A DNA stretch of 64,000 nucleotides from Chloranthus sessilifolius (Eukaryota; Streptophyta; Magnoliopsida; Chloranthales; Chloranthaceae), in the NCBI GenBank assembly GCA_021018995.1, contig CM037590.1, positions 103,107,097-103,171,096 of the forward strand. Direction: 5' to 3'. Within the stretch, counting starts at the first letter, position 1; the number at the start of each line of letters is the position of its first letter. A model generated the notes under the pieces. The model saw only the letters and a list, made by a program, of their open reading frames with translations, did no database searches and was not told the origin of the DNA. Below are positions 10,480-24,289 of the stretch, one piece after another. The position numbers and the translations under genes were made by a program.

Positions 10480-12401
10480 TGTTAAGTAGTGAAAAATACC
10501 ATTTTTCACCCCTAAACATGAGCCTTGAAAGACCCTTGAGAAGACTAAATAAGTGCTTTAGTGTGCATTTTACAGCTAACCAATCAGACAGGTCCAAATC
10601 CGAAAAGCATCCCAAAAAGATCAAAAAGCTGACAGCTCATGTCAAGTTTAAAGAAGGAGTGAAGAAACAGCCTCAGCAATGGCTAAAGAGGGTCTAAAAG
10701 AGTAGACAAAGACCTGAAGCAAGAGAGAGAGCCATTCGCAAAGAAAAAATCAAGTTAAAAGTCAATTCGTAAAGAAGAATGGGAGCCTAGAGTTCAATTC
10801 GCAAAGAACTTCTACTATTCGCAAAGAACTTGCACTTTTCGTAAAGAACCTTGAACTTTGCGAAAAGAAGAAAACACTCCTCGAAAAGAAGATTGAACTT
10901 TGCGAATAGAGCTTCAAAAGTCATTGAACTTTGCGAAAAGGCCCTAAACTCTGAAAAGGACTAAAACTCAGGTGTAGCTTCAAGAGCATCCGAACTCCTC
11001 GAAAAGAAGATTGAACTGCGAGAGCTTGAAGTCATTGAACTTGCGAAAAGGCCCCGAACTCGCGAAATGGCATTCTGGGATTTGCTGTCCGAAGGGTATT
11101 TCAGGAAACTTTGCACGCGCCCCAATGCAATCAAAGGACCAGGAACATTTCGGAAGGTTCGAAACAAGGTCCGAAGGCATCTTCCAGCCCATGTGAGCGC
11201 CCAAACTTAAATTACTGGGAACTTCCAGAAGCTCAAACAGAATTTCAAACCCATAACAGAATTGATGCTTCTGGCACCTGATTGGCCGAACCAGATCAGA
11301 GCATTTCCATTGGCCAAAACAGATCTGGATCCTAGTGCTCGACTCCTATTGGTTGATACAGATCTATCCAATTCTGATTGGTTGATACACATTTGAGCTG
11401 GCTTAGGGAAAACTATAAATAGACGAACCATTTGCCCAATTTGGGTATCCAGATTTTAGAGTTTTCATCTCTGTTTCCCTCATTCCGGTCAGATAGCTTA
11501 TCTGAACCCCCTGTAATCCCTTCTTGTAGTTTACCTTTGAGAGCCATTGTGAGTGATTTGTACTTCCAAGTTCGGATTCAAGACTGTAAGTCTGAGGGCT
11601 CTCTAAGAAGCCGTGCTCTGTAATTGTAATTTTGGATTTTAAAAGGTTGCTGTAATTTGTGTCTTCTCCATTGGAGTCATGTCGAGGGTTCTAAATGTTC
11701 ACCTTAGTGCATTAGACTTCTTTAGATTCACTCATCCGCATGCAACTTCCCTTAATTCATCACTGCGAATTAGCGTTGGTAACCTAATTCTAGCAAAGAT
11801 TTACAAGTGATGTTCATGTTACGAACTAAAGAATAGGCCACAACTATTGGATGATCTCGTGACCATTGGACGGATCATAGCCATAAGTCTAAACCTATTC
11901 CTTAATTCGGATTTATTTCTCTTACATCCGAGGCCGGTAGCCGATGAAGATTGAATCTGCTACGTTGAACTCTGATTCTCCATTAAAATTCGTGAGGCTA
12001 AAGTACATGAAGCTATTATTTCGCATTTGTCTTATTTTAAACATCTCTCCTACTCGGATCTGGATCATGTAGTTAGTTCTTTTCTTTATTTGCTTATAGT
12101 TAAATGTGACACAATCCAACACTCTCTTTTATCTATTCTTTTTTTTAGATAATTATAGAGCCAGATCTGGTAGCACAGATCTGGAGGTTTATCTTAAATT
12201 TTAAATCAATTCCCTGTGGACGATCTTTTACTCACTTACATTTAAAACTTGCTACAATTGGCCCTGATCTTGCAGGCCAGTGTTAGCCCCAATGTGCTGA
12301 TATCCCTTTCATAAGTTAACATCCATATAACCTAGCATTCTTTAATTCTTTAATTTTTGATTCATAATGCACACAATTATGGCACACTTGGAGCGACAAC
12401 A
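10480..12401 (+). repeat. 5' LTR of Athila-2
   Basis: The LTR is 1922 bp, TG...CA. A TATA box CTATAAATAG lies at 11413-11422. The U3 part (10740-11090) is filled with TTCGCAAAG motifs in both orientations. The conserved ATGATCT...GATCAT hairpin lies at 11851-11878. Confidence 0.9.
10740..11090 (+). repeat. LTR cluster of TTCGCAAAG / CTTTGCGAA motifs
   Basis: About fifteen copies of ATTCGCAAAGAA and its complement GAACTTTGCGAAAAG alternate here, giving inverted pairs. The same cluster occurs in the other LTR (19680-20040). A related cluster (TTCGAATAG, TTTGCGAAAAG) lies just after integrase at 17105-17360. Confidence 0.75.
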
Positions 12402-12407
12402 AGTTTT

Positions 12408-12425
12408 TGGCGCCGCTGCCGGGGA
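12408..12425 (+). promoter_or_regulatory. Primer binding site of Athila-2
   Basis: TGGCGCCGCTGCCGGGGA lies six bases after the 5' LTR. It resembles the primer site of Athila elements, which is complementary to the 3' end of a tRNA (tRNA-Asp type, from knowledge of the family). Confidence 0.75.
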
Positions 12426-13700
12426 ATAGATTTTAAAATTGGTAGACCTAAGTTTTTCTATTTTGTAGATTTGATTTTTATTTTAATTTTTGCTTTAAAC
12501 CTGCACTTTGCATTCCAAGTGCTTGATTAAATGTCTACAGCAGTTTTGTATAGAAAACCTGTTTTACTGCAGTAGAATTTTTATTTTTTTATTTTTCTGA
12601 GTTTTTATTCTTTGCCTTCTAGTTATTTGAATAAATGCCGCCACTCTTTTGTCTTTTGTCAAATTTGGGCGTGCTTCGAGTTTTTCTTTTATTTTTGTCA
12701 ATACTTGAATAAGGTATCTAGCTTTTGGATGTTTGCAGATCTGGAGCGCCATTCAACAAGGAGCATCTCGGACCAAAGTCGGAGCAGATCCGCTTGAGTT
12801 TGCATCCCCTTCTCCTTTGTATTCATTTTCTATTTTAAATTCTTGAGAACCAAAGAATCATTGTGTTTAATGTTTGTTTTGATTATAATTTCATCTTTTA
12901 GGCATGTCATTTTTTTTTTTTTACAAAACCAAATACAAAATAAAAGAAGTCGAAACACAAATAGAAAATCTCGAGTTGTTTCTCATTATTTTCAAGAGTA
13001 AATAAGGGCTCTTGTTGAGCCCGGCTGATCAAAACAAGTAAAAAAATAATAATAATAAAAAATAGAAAATTATAAAAACAATATAGATATCTTCCTGGAT
13101 GTAATTTTTTCTCCATTTGCATCAACTTTTCCCATCCGGACTCATTGAGATCATTTTTTTTTTTTAGAATCATGTAGGATAATGAGTAGTGAATCATAGG
13201 CTGTTTTGAATATTCAATGGACCCACTAATTTTATTTTCCTTCGAGATTTCTTCATCATAAAGGGGTTTCAGCTGTGTGTGAACCCTGTTTTTAATATGT
13301 GCTCCCATGCTTCATTATTTTTTTTTTTTCTTTCATACACAAAAATTGAGGAAATGATGGAGACATTCAAGCAAGTTAAAATTAATCTACCTCTGCTTGA
13401 TGCAATCAAAGCAGTCCTACTTATGCAAAATTTCTCAAGAGGTGTGCACCCACAAAAGGCAATCTAGGATACATTTATCCAAGAAGGCCTTTCTTTGTGG
13501 AAAAATCAACCAAGTGCTATCAATTGCAACACCACCTAAGATGCAAGACCACAGAATCCACAATCCCTGCATCATTGGGAGCACACCATTGAGAAAGCCT
13601 TGCTAGATCACAGGTGCTAGTGTCAACTGCTTCCCTAATACATCTATGAGAAGCTAGGTTTGGGAGAATTGAAACCCACTCAAGTGGTGTATTCTGACTA
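12426..13700 (+). pseudogene. Leader and gag remnant of Athila-2
   Basis: The leader is AT-rich. Near 13340-13440 a stretch reads ETFKQVKINLPLLDAIKAVL, which matches the Athila gag C-terminal motif (the family has LLDAIKQ at this place). The gag region is much shorter than in intact Athila elements. It is a decayed fossil. Confidence 0.6.
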
Positions 13701-13719
13701 AGCAGATCTGAAAAGGAAA

Positions 13720-14060
13720 CCTATAGGGGTTGATTGAAGATGTTTTTGTTGGAGTAGACAAGTTTCTCTACCCTGCTGACTGTTTGGTGTTGGACATGGA
13801 ACCAACCAAAAGTACCACTGCCAACCCTGTCATTCTGGGAAGACCATTCCTGGCTCCAGCTACTGCATGCATTCAATGCAGGTCTGGCATCATGGAGGTG
13901 TCTTTTGGAAATATGAAAGTTAAATTGAATGTGTATAATGCTGTTACTCAAGCTCAATTCTCTGCGAGGAATGTTTCCATGTTGACATCATTGATGAGTG
14001 GTGGAGAGTCTTTACAAACATTTACGCAAGGTAAAGACTCCACCACAATTTAAAATGATT
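13720..14060 (+). pseudogene. Protease region of Athila-2
   Basis: The product includes LYPADCLVLDMEPTKST and NPVILGRPFLAPATACIQCR, the typical end of the Athila aspartic protease domain (I-L-G-R-P-F-L). It is decayed, together with the sequence linking it to RT. Confidence 0.65.
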
Positions 14061-14389
14061 GGGGATCCGAGAAAGAAGGAAAAGGAGATCAAATTCAACG
14101 GGAGTCTGCTTTGTAAGGCACTCACCAACTCATCAAGTTCTCTCTCTTGGAGACACTCCTCTCCCTCTTCCACAAGTTACCAAGGTACCTTTCTTGCCCT
14201 CTTTTCTCGGCCCACAATTGGAACTCAAGCAGCTCCCAAAAATCTGAAATATGTGTTTTGGGAGATCATCAAACACTACCATGATTATTTCTTCCTCCCT
14301 TACAAAGGAGCAAGAAGAGGAGGCATTGGTAGTTCTAAAGCAACCTGAAAGCAATTGGGTGGACCATTCTTGATTTAGGAGGAATAAAC

Positions 14390-15120
14390 CCATGTATGCA
14401 TGCATAAGATCCACCTAGAAGAGGATGCCAAGCCTTCTAGAGAAATGCAAAGAAGGTTGAATCCTCACATGCAAGAAGTGGTAATGAAGGAAGTTGTCAA
14501 ATTTGAATCTTTGGGGTCATTTACCCCATTTGATTCTGCTTGGGTAGCACCCACACGGTGGTGCCTAAGAAATCTGGCATCAACATTGTAGCGGTGAATC
14601 TGGTAAACTTATGTCCACGGACAAACAAGCTGGATGGAGGGTGCATAGACTACAGAAAATTAAATACCATGACAAGGAAAGACCATTTCCCCTCCCTTCA
14701 TTGACCAAATCCTTGATAAGCTTGCGGGCAAAGCTTACTCAGCTTCCTTGATGGGTACTCTGGTTACAACGGATCCACAATATGAGGACCAAGAAAGACC
14801 ACCTTCACCCTTTGGCACTTTTGCCTATGAGAGGATGCCCTTTGGTCTTTGCAATGCCCTGCTACTTTTCAAAGATGCATGTATGCCATCTTTTCGACAT
14901 GATTGATCAATTCATGGAGATCTTCATGGATGACTTTTCAATTTATGGAGACTTTTCCCAATGCTTACACCACCTCAAGTTGGTGTTGCAAAGATGTGAA
15001 GAAACCAATTTGGTTCTAAGTCGAAAAGAGTCATTTTATGGTCACCAAGGCATTGTCCTAGGACATGTGGTCTCCCATAAAGGCATAGAGGTGGACCAAG
15101 CAAAATTGATCTAATTGCAC
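14390..15120 (+). pseudogene. Reverse transcriptase of Athila-2
   Basis: Recognisable blocks are HKIHLEEDAKPSREMQRRLN before the RT core, and FMEIFMDDFSIYGDFSQCL, which contains the RT active-site motif of this lineage. The tract SFYGHQGIVLGHVVSHKGIE follows the thumb. Several breaks are present. Confidence 0.8.
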
Positions 15121-15690
15121 ATTTGCCTCCTCCCGTAATCATAAGCAAATCGAAGTTTCTTAGGGCATGCAGGATTTTATAGGAGGTTCATCAAAGATTT
15201 CAGAAATTTCCAAGCCACTCTGTCATTCTTGTGTCAAGATGTTCCTTTTGTGTTTACTAATGAATGCATGACCTTTGAGGTCCTTAAGAAATGTCGATTT
15301 CAGCTCCCATCTTGCGTGACTATTCAAAGGTGCCCTTTGAGTGATGTGTGATGCATCGGACTATGCCCTAGGAGCTGTCCTAGGGCGGAGAAAGGATAAG
15401 CTTCCCCATGTCATAGCTTATGCAGCAGATCCATGATAGATGCCCAGCTCAACTACACAACAAGCGAGAAAGAGCTGCTGGCCATTGTGTTTGCATTGGA
15501 AAAATTCAGCCTTATGTTTTAGGTTCACAAATTGTGGTGTCACCACTCGCCCTAAAGTACCTTCTGTCTAAGAAGGATACCAAGCCCAGATTAATCGGTG
15601 GATCCTCCTATTACGTGAGTTTGATCTACTGATTAAGGATAAGAAAGGAGTGGAGAATGTGGTGGTGATCACTTATCCGTAATTCTCAAT
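15121..15690 (+). pseudogene. RNase H region of Athila-2
   Basis: The stretch after RT contains the F-C-H-A-G-F-Y-R-R-F-I-like connection and, near 15340-15400, an M-C-D-A-S-D-Y-A-L-G-A-V-L block typical of gypsy RNase H. It is decayed. Confidence 0.65.
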
Positions 15691-16970
15691 AATGAGGATG
15701 ATAGCTTACCCATTAATGAATCATTTCACGATGAGCAACTTTTGCCATCAATACCCACGATCCTTGGTTTGCAAACATAGTCAACTTCTTGGCTATTGGA
15801 TGATTCCTCAACATTGGAATAGAATGGATAAAGATCTTTTCTTCTCACAAGTTAAACATTTCATTTGGGAAGATCCTTATCTATTCAAGAATTGTGCGCA
15901 ACCAAGTGATCGAGAAAGTGTGTCCCGGACCATGAATTCTGGCATATTGTTAATGTGTCATGAACAGTTGTGGAGGCCATTTCGGCAATAAAACAAATAC
16001 AAAATTCTGCGATGGTTTCTATTGGCCCACAATCTTTAAAGATGCCTTACAAGATCAGAATCTTGCCAAATCGCCAAAAAGCTGGCAAGATTTCCAAAAG
16101 AAACTCAATGCCCTATGACCAATCCTCTGGTAGTTGAGTTGTTTGATGTTTGGGGCATAGATTTTATGGGCCCCTTTCCCCTTCTAATGGAAACAATTTC
16201 ATCTTGGTAGGCATGGATTATGTCTCCAAGTGGATTGAGGCCATAGCTACCAAATCAATGATCACAAAGTGGTTTTAAGATTCCTCAAAGACCACATTTT
16301 TCCGATTTGGATTCCCAGAGCCATCATTAGTGATGGGGAAGCCACTTTTACCTTGCAGTTTGACTCTCTATTAAAAAGTACTACTGTCACTCACGAGTAG
16401 CCACTCTATCATCCACAAACCAAAGGATGGGCGGTGGAGATTTCAAATAGAGATCAAACACATTTTGGAAAAATTGTGAAGAAGGACGAAGGGGGTCCTT
16501 TAAGCAATGATGCTTTGTGGGCATACAGCGCCTACAAGACTCCTATAGGGATGTCCCCTTTCAGATGGTTTATGGCAAGGCATGCCATCTACCGAGAATT
16601 AGAATATAAGGCCTTGTGGGCAATCAAAACTTTTAATATGGATCTAACTGCTTTGGTAACCACAGAAGCTTCAACTCACCGAATCGGAAGAACTGAGGAT
16701 GGATGCCTACACTAGCTCAGTTGTACAAAGAAAAGGTTAAATCATTCCATGATAGGAGCCTCATGAGAAAAGAGTTCATCGGGGTCCAAGGTATGGTTAT
16801 TCAACTCTAAACTTAAATTCTTTCACGGCAAATTGAGATCCGGATGGGAAGGGCCATACATGCTCATCAAGGCCTCCCCTCGGGGCTGTGGATATTCAGA
16901 TCCCAAGGATGGAAGAATACTCAAGGTAAATGGTCGAGGCTCAAACCATGCATTGAAAACACCCAGAGCC
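15691..16970 (+). pseudogene. Integrase of Athila-2
   Basis: Blocks of Athila integrase are present in order: the zinc-binding N-terminal part (about 15880-16100), the core with W-G-I-D-F-M-G-P-F (about 16150-16180), the region [16 protein letters not shown] (about 16530-16570) and the C-terminal part with G-K-L-R-S-G-W-E-G-P-Y (about 16830-16860). The C-terminal part is alignable with Athila-1 at 1110-1270. Many breaks are present. Confidence 0.75.
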
Positions 16971-17104
16971 CTTGCGCCCACCTATCATCATGAATCTCCA
17001 AAAATCGATGGTAGAAAAGTGTATAATATGTTTGTACAACATTGTTTTTCGATTTTCTTTGTTTACATCTATTTTTCTTGTACGCATAGTGTAAATACAC
17101 TTCA

Positions 17105-17360
17105 AAGTTCAAATCGCAAAGTAAAAAGTACTTTTCGAAAAGTCCAAAGTTCTATTCGAATTGATTCTGGAGCTGTAATGAACTACTCGAAAAGAACCAT
17201 GTTCTGTTCGAATAGTTAAAATTTCCTTTTCGAATAGAAAATCTGGGGAGAAGTCCTTTGCGAAAAGATCTTTCTGGAGCCAAATCCATTTCGAATAGAC
17301 ATACTGAAGCTCAGTTCTTTGCGAACTACACTTTCTCAAGATTTTTTTACCTTTCGAAAG
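17105..17360 (+). repeat. Post-integrase cluster of TTCGAA / TTTGCGAAA motifs (Athila-2)
   Basis: About a dozen short motifs (CTTTTCGAAAAG, TTCGAATAGA, CTTTGCGAAAAG) occur between the end of integrase and the T-rich 3' region. Several are perfect palindromes around TTCGAA. They echo the LTR motif of the same element. Confidence 0.7.
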
Positions 17361-19426
17361 ACACTTTTGGCATTAGATTTTCTGTTTTAGGAATTTTAGT
17401 TTCAAATTCTATTTTTAGATCGCTGATTTTTTTCTTTCTTCGGTTAATGTGTCCTCGTTTTACTAATTTTTGTCATTTTTCTGTGAGTACAGTTAGTTTC
17501 TAACTTTGTTTCCCTATTTTGCATTCACAAATTCTGTTTTTGTATCAACACTTTTCTATTTTTTTTAACTTTATATTCAGTCCCTTACCTTGTTTTTACT
17601 GTTTCTCTGTTATTAGCATTAGTTTCCTTCCATTTGCATAGTAATCCTTCTATTTTTTAGATTTTATTTAGCAGTTCTAGCGTTGGTTTGTTGATTTTTC
17701 TTGCATTTGTATATCATGTTTTCCATTTCTTTGCTCATATCTTCAGTTCTACATTTTTATTTTCTGCTACATATAGTTTAGATTTTTTCTGTTCTTAGTT
17801 TTTCTTTCTTCTTTTACCCTGCTGCCCCTAGTCTCTCATTGTCTAGAACATTGAGGACAATGTTCATCTTAGGTTTGGGGGTATGGCAGGTATGCCAATA
17901 AAATAAGTTAATGCTTGATGCAGCTTATGATCAGCAGAATTTTTGAAAATGAAGTAATCTCACACCTGTTTTTTTTTTTAAATGAGGAAGTTAAAACTTT
18001 TTAAAATTAATTTCTAGTATAATTCTAATACTTTCATGAAGTGAATGTCAGAAAATTTCCAAAATAAAAATTGATGTTTTAGTAAACCTAAAAAGAGAGA
18101 AAACAGTGATGATATACCTCAAGAATTTGATAGAAAACCACACCCAGTGAGATTTGGGCCTGCTGAAATGTATTCTTTGGAGGTATGAATTGGCAATTTT
18201 TTCTGCTCTAGGGACTGTTTGAACCTGCTTGTTTTCACTAGAAGTTACACATATCCAAGTTAAAATATCTTGACAGCAATCATGATATTAAAGACATGAT
18301 GTAAGGCCTCCTTTTGGACAGTTTGAACTTCAAAAAGCCCAACCTTTTGAAACTGCCCTTGATACACACCAATTGAGCTTTATAAATCCAAGATTTCTTT
18401 GAAACCTCACCAACCTCATGTAGCCTAACCCTCACTCTGAGAATTCAGAAGGTAAAGGAAAGAAAGCTGAAGAAAGGTGAGTTGGGTAACAGTTTGGTAA
18501 AAGACAAAGAAAAATAATTGAAGGCAATGATGTAACAGCAGAAGACAGGTTGCATAGCAGCCAATGTTGATTTGAAAAAAAAAAAAAAAAAAAAAGGAGA
18601 AGGCATTTCATTGGAAGTTAGAAAAAGAAAGAGAAAAAGATGGCCACTTTGGCTCTGAAAATTCAAAGAAGAAGATGAAATTGTCTTTGAATTGAAGAAG
18701 GTGTGTCTATCACCTCCTTACCTTGTGACTTCTCAATTTTGAACTCCATTCCACCCTTTATTCTTGATAAATTTCACCCATAAGCCACATTACAACCCAA
18801 GTTAAAGTCCTTCTTGATCGGTGATGGATTGAGTCACATGGAGATAAGGATTTGTGTAATCTATGGTGAAAAAAGTAGTAAATTCAGGCGAAAAGCAATG
18901 CCTATGCTCCCTTACAATCCTATTTGAGGAATGTAATTGCTCTTGAGTAGTGAAATAGTGCAACCCTCATATTTACATGGTGAGTGAAAACCACGGTGAG
19001 AGTTGAGTTTGAAATCAAATTATTTGGGGTAACATCAAAAACTGAATTCTCAAATAGAAGGCAAGCTTTTCATTAATTTTTCTTGTAAAAACTTTTGACA
19101 CCAATCGAGTGAATGGTAAAGGAATTACTGAGAATTTTAGTTTTGAGCCGATGTTTTCTTAAAAATCTTCTTACAACTTTGTTGATGCGGATGTGAATAA
19201 TGATTCGATAAAAGTTTGCTTTAACTTAAGCGCATTGATCTTAAGCGATTTATTGGAGAAGTTTGTGGGTACCTTCACCGAAAACCCTCGTGAGACTTCA
19301 CTCCTCCACTAGGGATCACCTAGGGGTTTAAAAGGCTTATTGCATATGCTAAATGCACTGTGCTTCCTACAAAAGTGGCTCTTTATTTTGCTTTTATGTC
19401 TCTTTGATCAGGGTCTAGCAAAGCTT
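17361..19426 (+). other. 3' untranslated region of Athila-2
   Basis: No gene is seen. The first part is T-rich. From 17868 on it aligns with Athila-1 at 3551-5133. No extra ORF was found, unlike in Athila-1. Confidence 0.6.
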
Positions 19427-19439
19427 AGGTTTGGGGGTG
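19427..19439 (+). promoter_or_regulatory. Polypurine tract of Athila-2
   Basis: AGGTTTGGGGGTG lies directly before the 3' LTR start. Confidence 0.7.
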
Positions 19440-21337
19440 TGTTAAGAAGGGAAAAATACCATCTTTCACCCCTCAACATGAGCTTTGAAAGGCCCTTGAG
19501 AAGACTAACTAAGTGCTTTAGTGTGCATCTTACAGCTAACCAATCAGACAGGTCCAAATCCGAAAAGCATCCCAAAAGATCAAAAGCGATAGCTCATGTC
19601 AAGTTTAAAGAAGGAGTGAAGAAAGCGGCCTCAAAGAATGGCTAAAGAGGGTCTAAAAGAGCGGACAAAGACACGAAGCAAGAGAGAGCCATTCGCAAAG
19701 AAAAAATCAAGTTAAAAGTCAATTCGCAAAGCAGAATGGGAGCTTAGAGTTCAATTCGCAAAGAACTTCTACTATTCGCAAAGAGCTTGCACTTGTCGTA
19801 AAGAACCTTGAACTTTGCGAAAAGAAGAAAACACTCCTCGAAAAGAAGATTAAACTTTGCGACAGAGCTTGAAGTCATTGAACTTTGCGAAAAAGGCCCC
19901 TAAACTCTGCGAAAGGACTAAAACTCAGTGTAGCTTTGAAGAGCATCGAACTCCTCGAAAGAAGATTGAACTGCGAGCGAGCTTGAAGTCATTGAACTTT
20001 CGAAAAGGCCCTGAACTCTGCGAAATGGCATTACGGGATTTGCGGCTCGTCCGAAGGTATTTCAGAAACTTTGCACGCCTAATGCAATCAAAAGACCAGA
20101 ACATTCCGGAAGGTTCAATCAAGATCCGAAGGCATATTCCAACCCATGTGAGCGCCCAAAGTTAAATTACAGCGGGAACTTCCGAGCTCAAGCGAATTTC
20201 AAACCCATAATGAATTGATGCTTCGGCACGATTGGCGAACCATCGGAGCATTTCCATTGGCCAAAACAGATCTAGATCCTGGTGCTCGACTCCTATTGGT
20301 TGATACAGATCTATCCAATTCTGTTTGGTTGATACACATCTGGGCTGGACTTAGGGAAAACTATAAATAGCCGAACCATATGCCCAATTTGGGTATCCAG
20401 ATTGTAGAGTTTTCATCTGCTTTCCCTCATTCGGTCGGATAGCTTATCCGAACCCCTGTAATCCCTTCTTGTAGTTTACCTTTGAGAGCCATTGAGTGAT
20501 TTATACTTCCAAGTTCGGATTCAAGATGAAGTCGAGGGCTCTCTAAGAAGCCGTGCTTTCTGTAATTTTGGATTTTAAAAGGTTACAGTAATTTGTGTCT
20601 TCTCCATTGGAGTCATGTCGAGGGTTCTAAATGTTCACCTTAGTGCATTAGACTTCTTTAGATTCACTCATCCGCATGCAACTTCCCTTAATTCATCACC
20701 CCTGTGCGAATTAGCGTTGGTAACCTAATTCTAGCGATTCTGATGATGTTCATGTTACGAACTAAAGAATAGGCCACAACTATTGGATGATCTGTGACCA
20801 TTGGATGGACAGATCATAGCCATAAGTCTAAACCTATTCCTTAATTGGATTTATTTCTCTTACATCCTTTGGTAGCAGATGAAGATTGAATCTGCTCTGT
20901 TGAACTACAGATTCTCCATTAAAATTCAGAGGCTAAAGTACATGAAGCTATTATTTCTGCATTTGTCTTATTTTAAACATCTCCCCAACTCGGATCTGGA
21001 TCATGTAGTTAGTTCTTTTCTTTATTTGCTTATAGTTAAATGTGACACAATCCAACACTCTCTTTTATCTATTCTTTTTTTTAGATAATTATAGAGCCAG
21101 ATCTGGTAGCACAGATCTGGAGGTTTATCTTAAATTTTAAATCAATTCCCTGTGGACGATCTTTTACTCACTTACATTTAAAACTTGCTACAATTGGCCC
21201 TGATCTTGCAGGCCAGTGTTAGCCCCAATGTGCTGATATCCCTTTCATAAGTTAACATCCATATAACCTAGCATTCTTTAATTCTTTAATTTTTGATTCA
21301 TAATGCACACAATTATGGCACACTTGGAGCGACAACA
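19440..21337 (+). repeat. 3' LTR of Athila-2
   Basis: The LTR is 1898 bp, alignable end to end with 10480-12401. A TATA box CTATAAATAG lies at 20361-20370, the motif cluster at 19680-20040 and the hairpin at 20787-20817. Confidence 0.9.
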
Positions 21338-21689
21338 ATGACATGTTCCCTTATTACATTACATCAATTATTCATATATTGAATTTAAATCTTCCAACTT
21401 AGTCTAAGATTCCCAAGAAGCCTTGGAATCTGACACCAATCCACTAAACGAAGTGCTTTTGTCAGCCAAAACCAGAGACAAAAAAGCCTAAAAATCCTAA
21501 GAACATCCACCCAACCATACCAGCTGATACATCTGGTATCGGTATTAATTTAGGCCAAAAGAAATACGTATCAGTATCCGCCAATACTTTGGTTTAAACT
21601 ATGTTCTTAGGTCCAATAAGTGTCAAGAATTCCAAGAGTAACATGTAAAACTCTTTAAACTAGCACTTAAATATTTAAAGAATTAGCTC

Positions 21690-22140
21690 CGCGATCCTTT
21701 AATAGTAGAAGGTGATTTGGTTAATGTTATTGCTTGGGTGACAAAGAAAAGTGAGGGTCCTTGGTGATTTTATCTACTCTTGGTTGATGCCTTCGATTTA
21801 TTAGACAACATTGATTACACTTTTAGTCGTGCGTGATGGAAAGCCAACCACTACTGTGAACAAGATAGGGATAAGAGAAGCTTTGAAGCAGGAGTACCAA
21901 AATATCTTACGGGGATATTAGCTAGAAAACATCGGGGACCAATGTTTACAGAAGGGGGCAAAAACATTGCATTCTTTCATAAAATGGCTAATGCTAGAAG
22001 ACTGCAAATTTTATTAAAAAGATTATTAAAGATGGTATTCGATTGAAAGAGAATAAAGGGATGGAGAGTGTCATTGTGGAGTAGTATTAGGTATCTTTAT
22101 TTAAGGAATGTCATTGACCATCTCAACCTTCAATCTCACT
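21690..22140 (+). pseudogene. LINE (L1-type) remnants: RNase H piece and pre-RT piece
   Basis: At 21690-21880 the + strand reads IVEGDLVNVIAWVTKKSEGP, then a block ending in DYTFSRA, matching the RNase H domain at the 3' end of plant L1 ORF2. At about 21940-22050 it reads EGGKNIAFFHKMANARRLQ, matching the conserved N-T-x-F-F-H-x-x-A-N-x-R-R segment before the RT domain. In a normal LINE the second block comes first, so these are two joined truncated copies or a rearranged one. Both are interrupted by stops (for example TGA shortly after SEGPW) and frameshifts. Confidence 0.6.
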
Positions 22141-22144
22141 ATGC

Positions 22145-22780
22145 ATGAAATTGAAGGAAGTTGGAGCTGCAATATCCCTTCTCTCTAAAACGCGCTTGTT
22201 GAAATAACCAAATTCTTAACAAAGATCTTGTAGCAACTGAATCTATTAATTTTGATTCCATGTGTCACAGATCCCCAAAAGATGGCTCTTCAATCATATA
22301 GCACACATCACACTTAAAAATTGATTTTAGGGTCATTTTTTGGGAATTTAGGACACATGGAATCAAAATATGACCATCTGATAGGTGCGTCATGATCTCA
22401 AGATCCATTGTGTGGAAGATCGGGGTGAAACACGATCTCCATCATCCGATCCGAAGCAATCAAAGGTTTTGAAGGGGACTGGGACGTGGGCGGTTTCAGA
22501 GAACGTGTGGGCGCGAACAGAGGTATCCTTGGTCCATATTAAGAAAAAAGAAAGAGGAAAAAATTGCCGTAACAGCTTCAAATTGACGGAAAAGAACAAT
22601 ATAGAATCAAAGGAGCCTATTCTCAGTAGAACAAAAGATTCTAAAAGTAGCTTCCTAAGCAACTCAGGAAAGATTGCCAAAGATTACAGTTATAGTTAAA
22701 CTTCAAACTTTTATGCAGATTCCAGAATTCAATAATCTTGAACTAAAAAAATCACCAAATAACCGGGCCAAAGTTAAACT
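22145..22780. other. CACTA interior between LINE and calmodulin fragments
   Basis: An open frame on the + strand (22385-22699, 104 codons, basic) has no recognised similarity. Nothing else is seen. Confidence 0.2.
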
Positions 22781-22783
22781 CAC

Positions 22784-24285
<1,502 letters not shown>

Positions 24286-24289
24286 GTCC

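Larger units (their letters stand above)
10480..21337 (+). mobile_element. Athila Ty3/gypsy element (Athila-2), complete with both LTRs
   Basis: Two LTRs of about 1.9 kb start TGTTAAG and end GCGACAACA. They are flanked by the 5-bp duplication ATGAC (10475-10479 and 21338-21342), which proves a single insertion. The interior holds a primer binding site, a short gag remnant, protease, RT, RNase H and integrase remnants, a long 3' region and a polypurine tract. The interior (7.0 kb) is short for Athila, mostly in gag. The coding parts are heavily decayed, with well over ten breaks. The LTRs differ by roughly 5% in the parts compared by eye, plus many small gaps. This makes it older than the TAT and Tekay insertions in this window, though still a fairly recent, post-speciation type of age. 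Confidence 0.9.

Noticed and set aside
12408-12425. tRNA gene at the primer sites
   Set aside because: Only the 18 bases complementary to a tRNA 3' end are present, placed exactly beside LTRs. No cloverleaf can be drawn.
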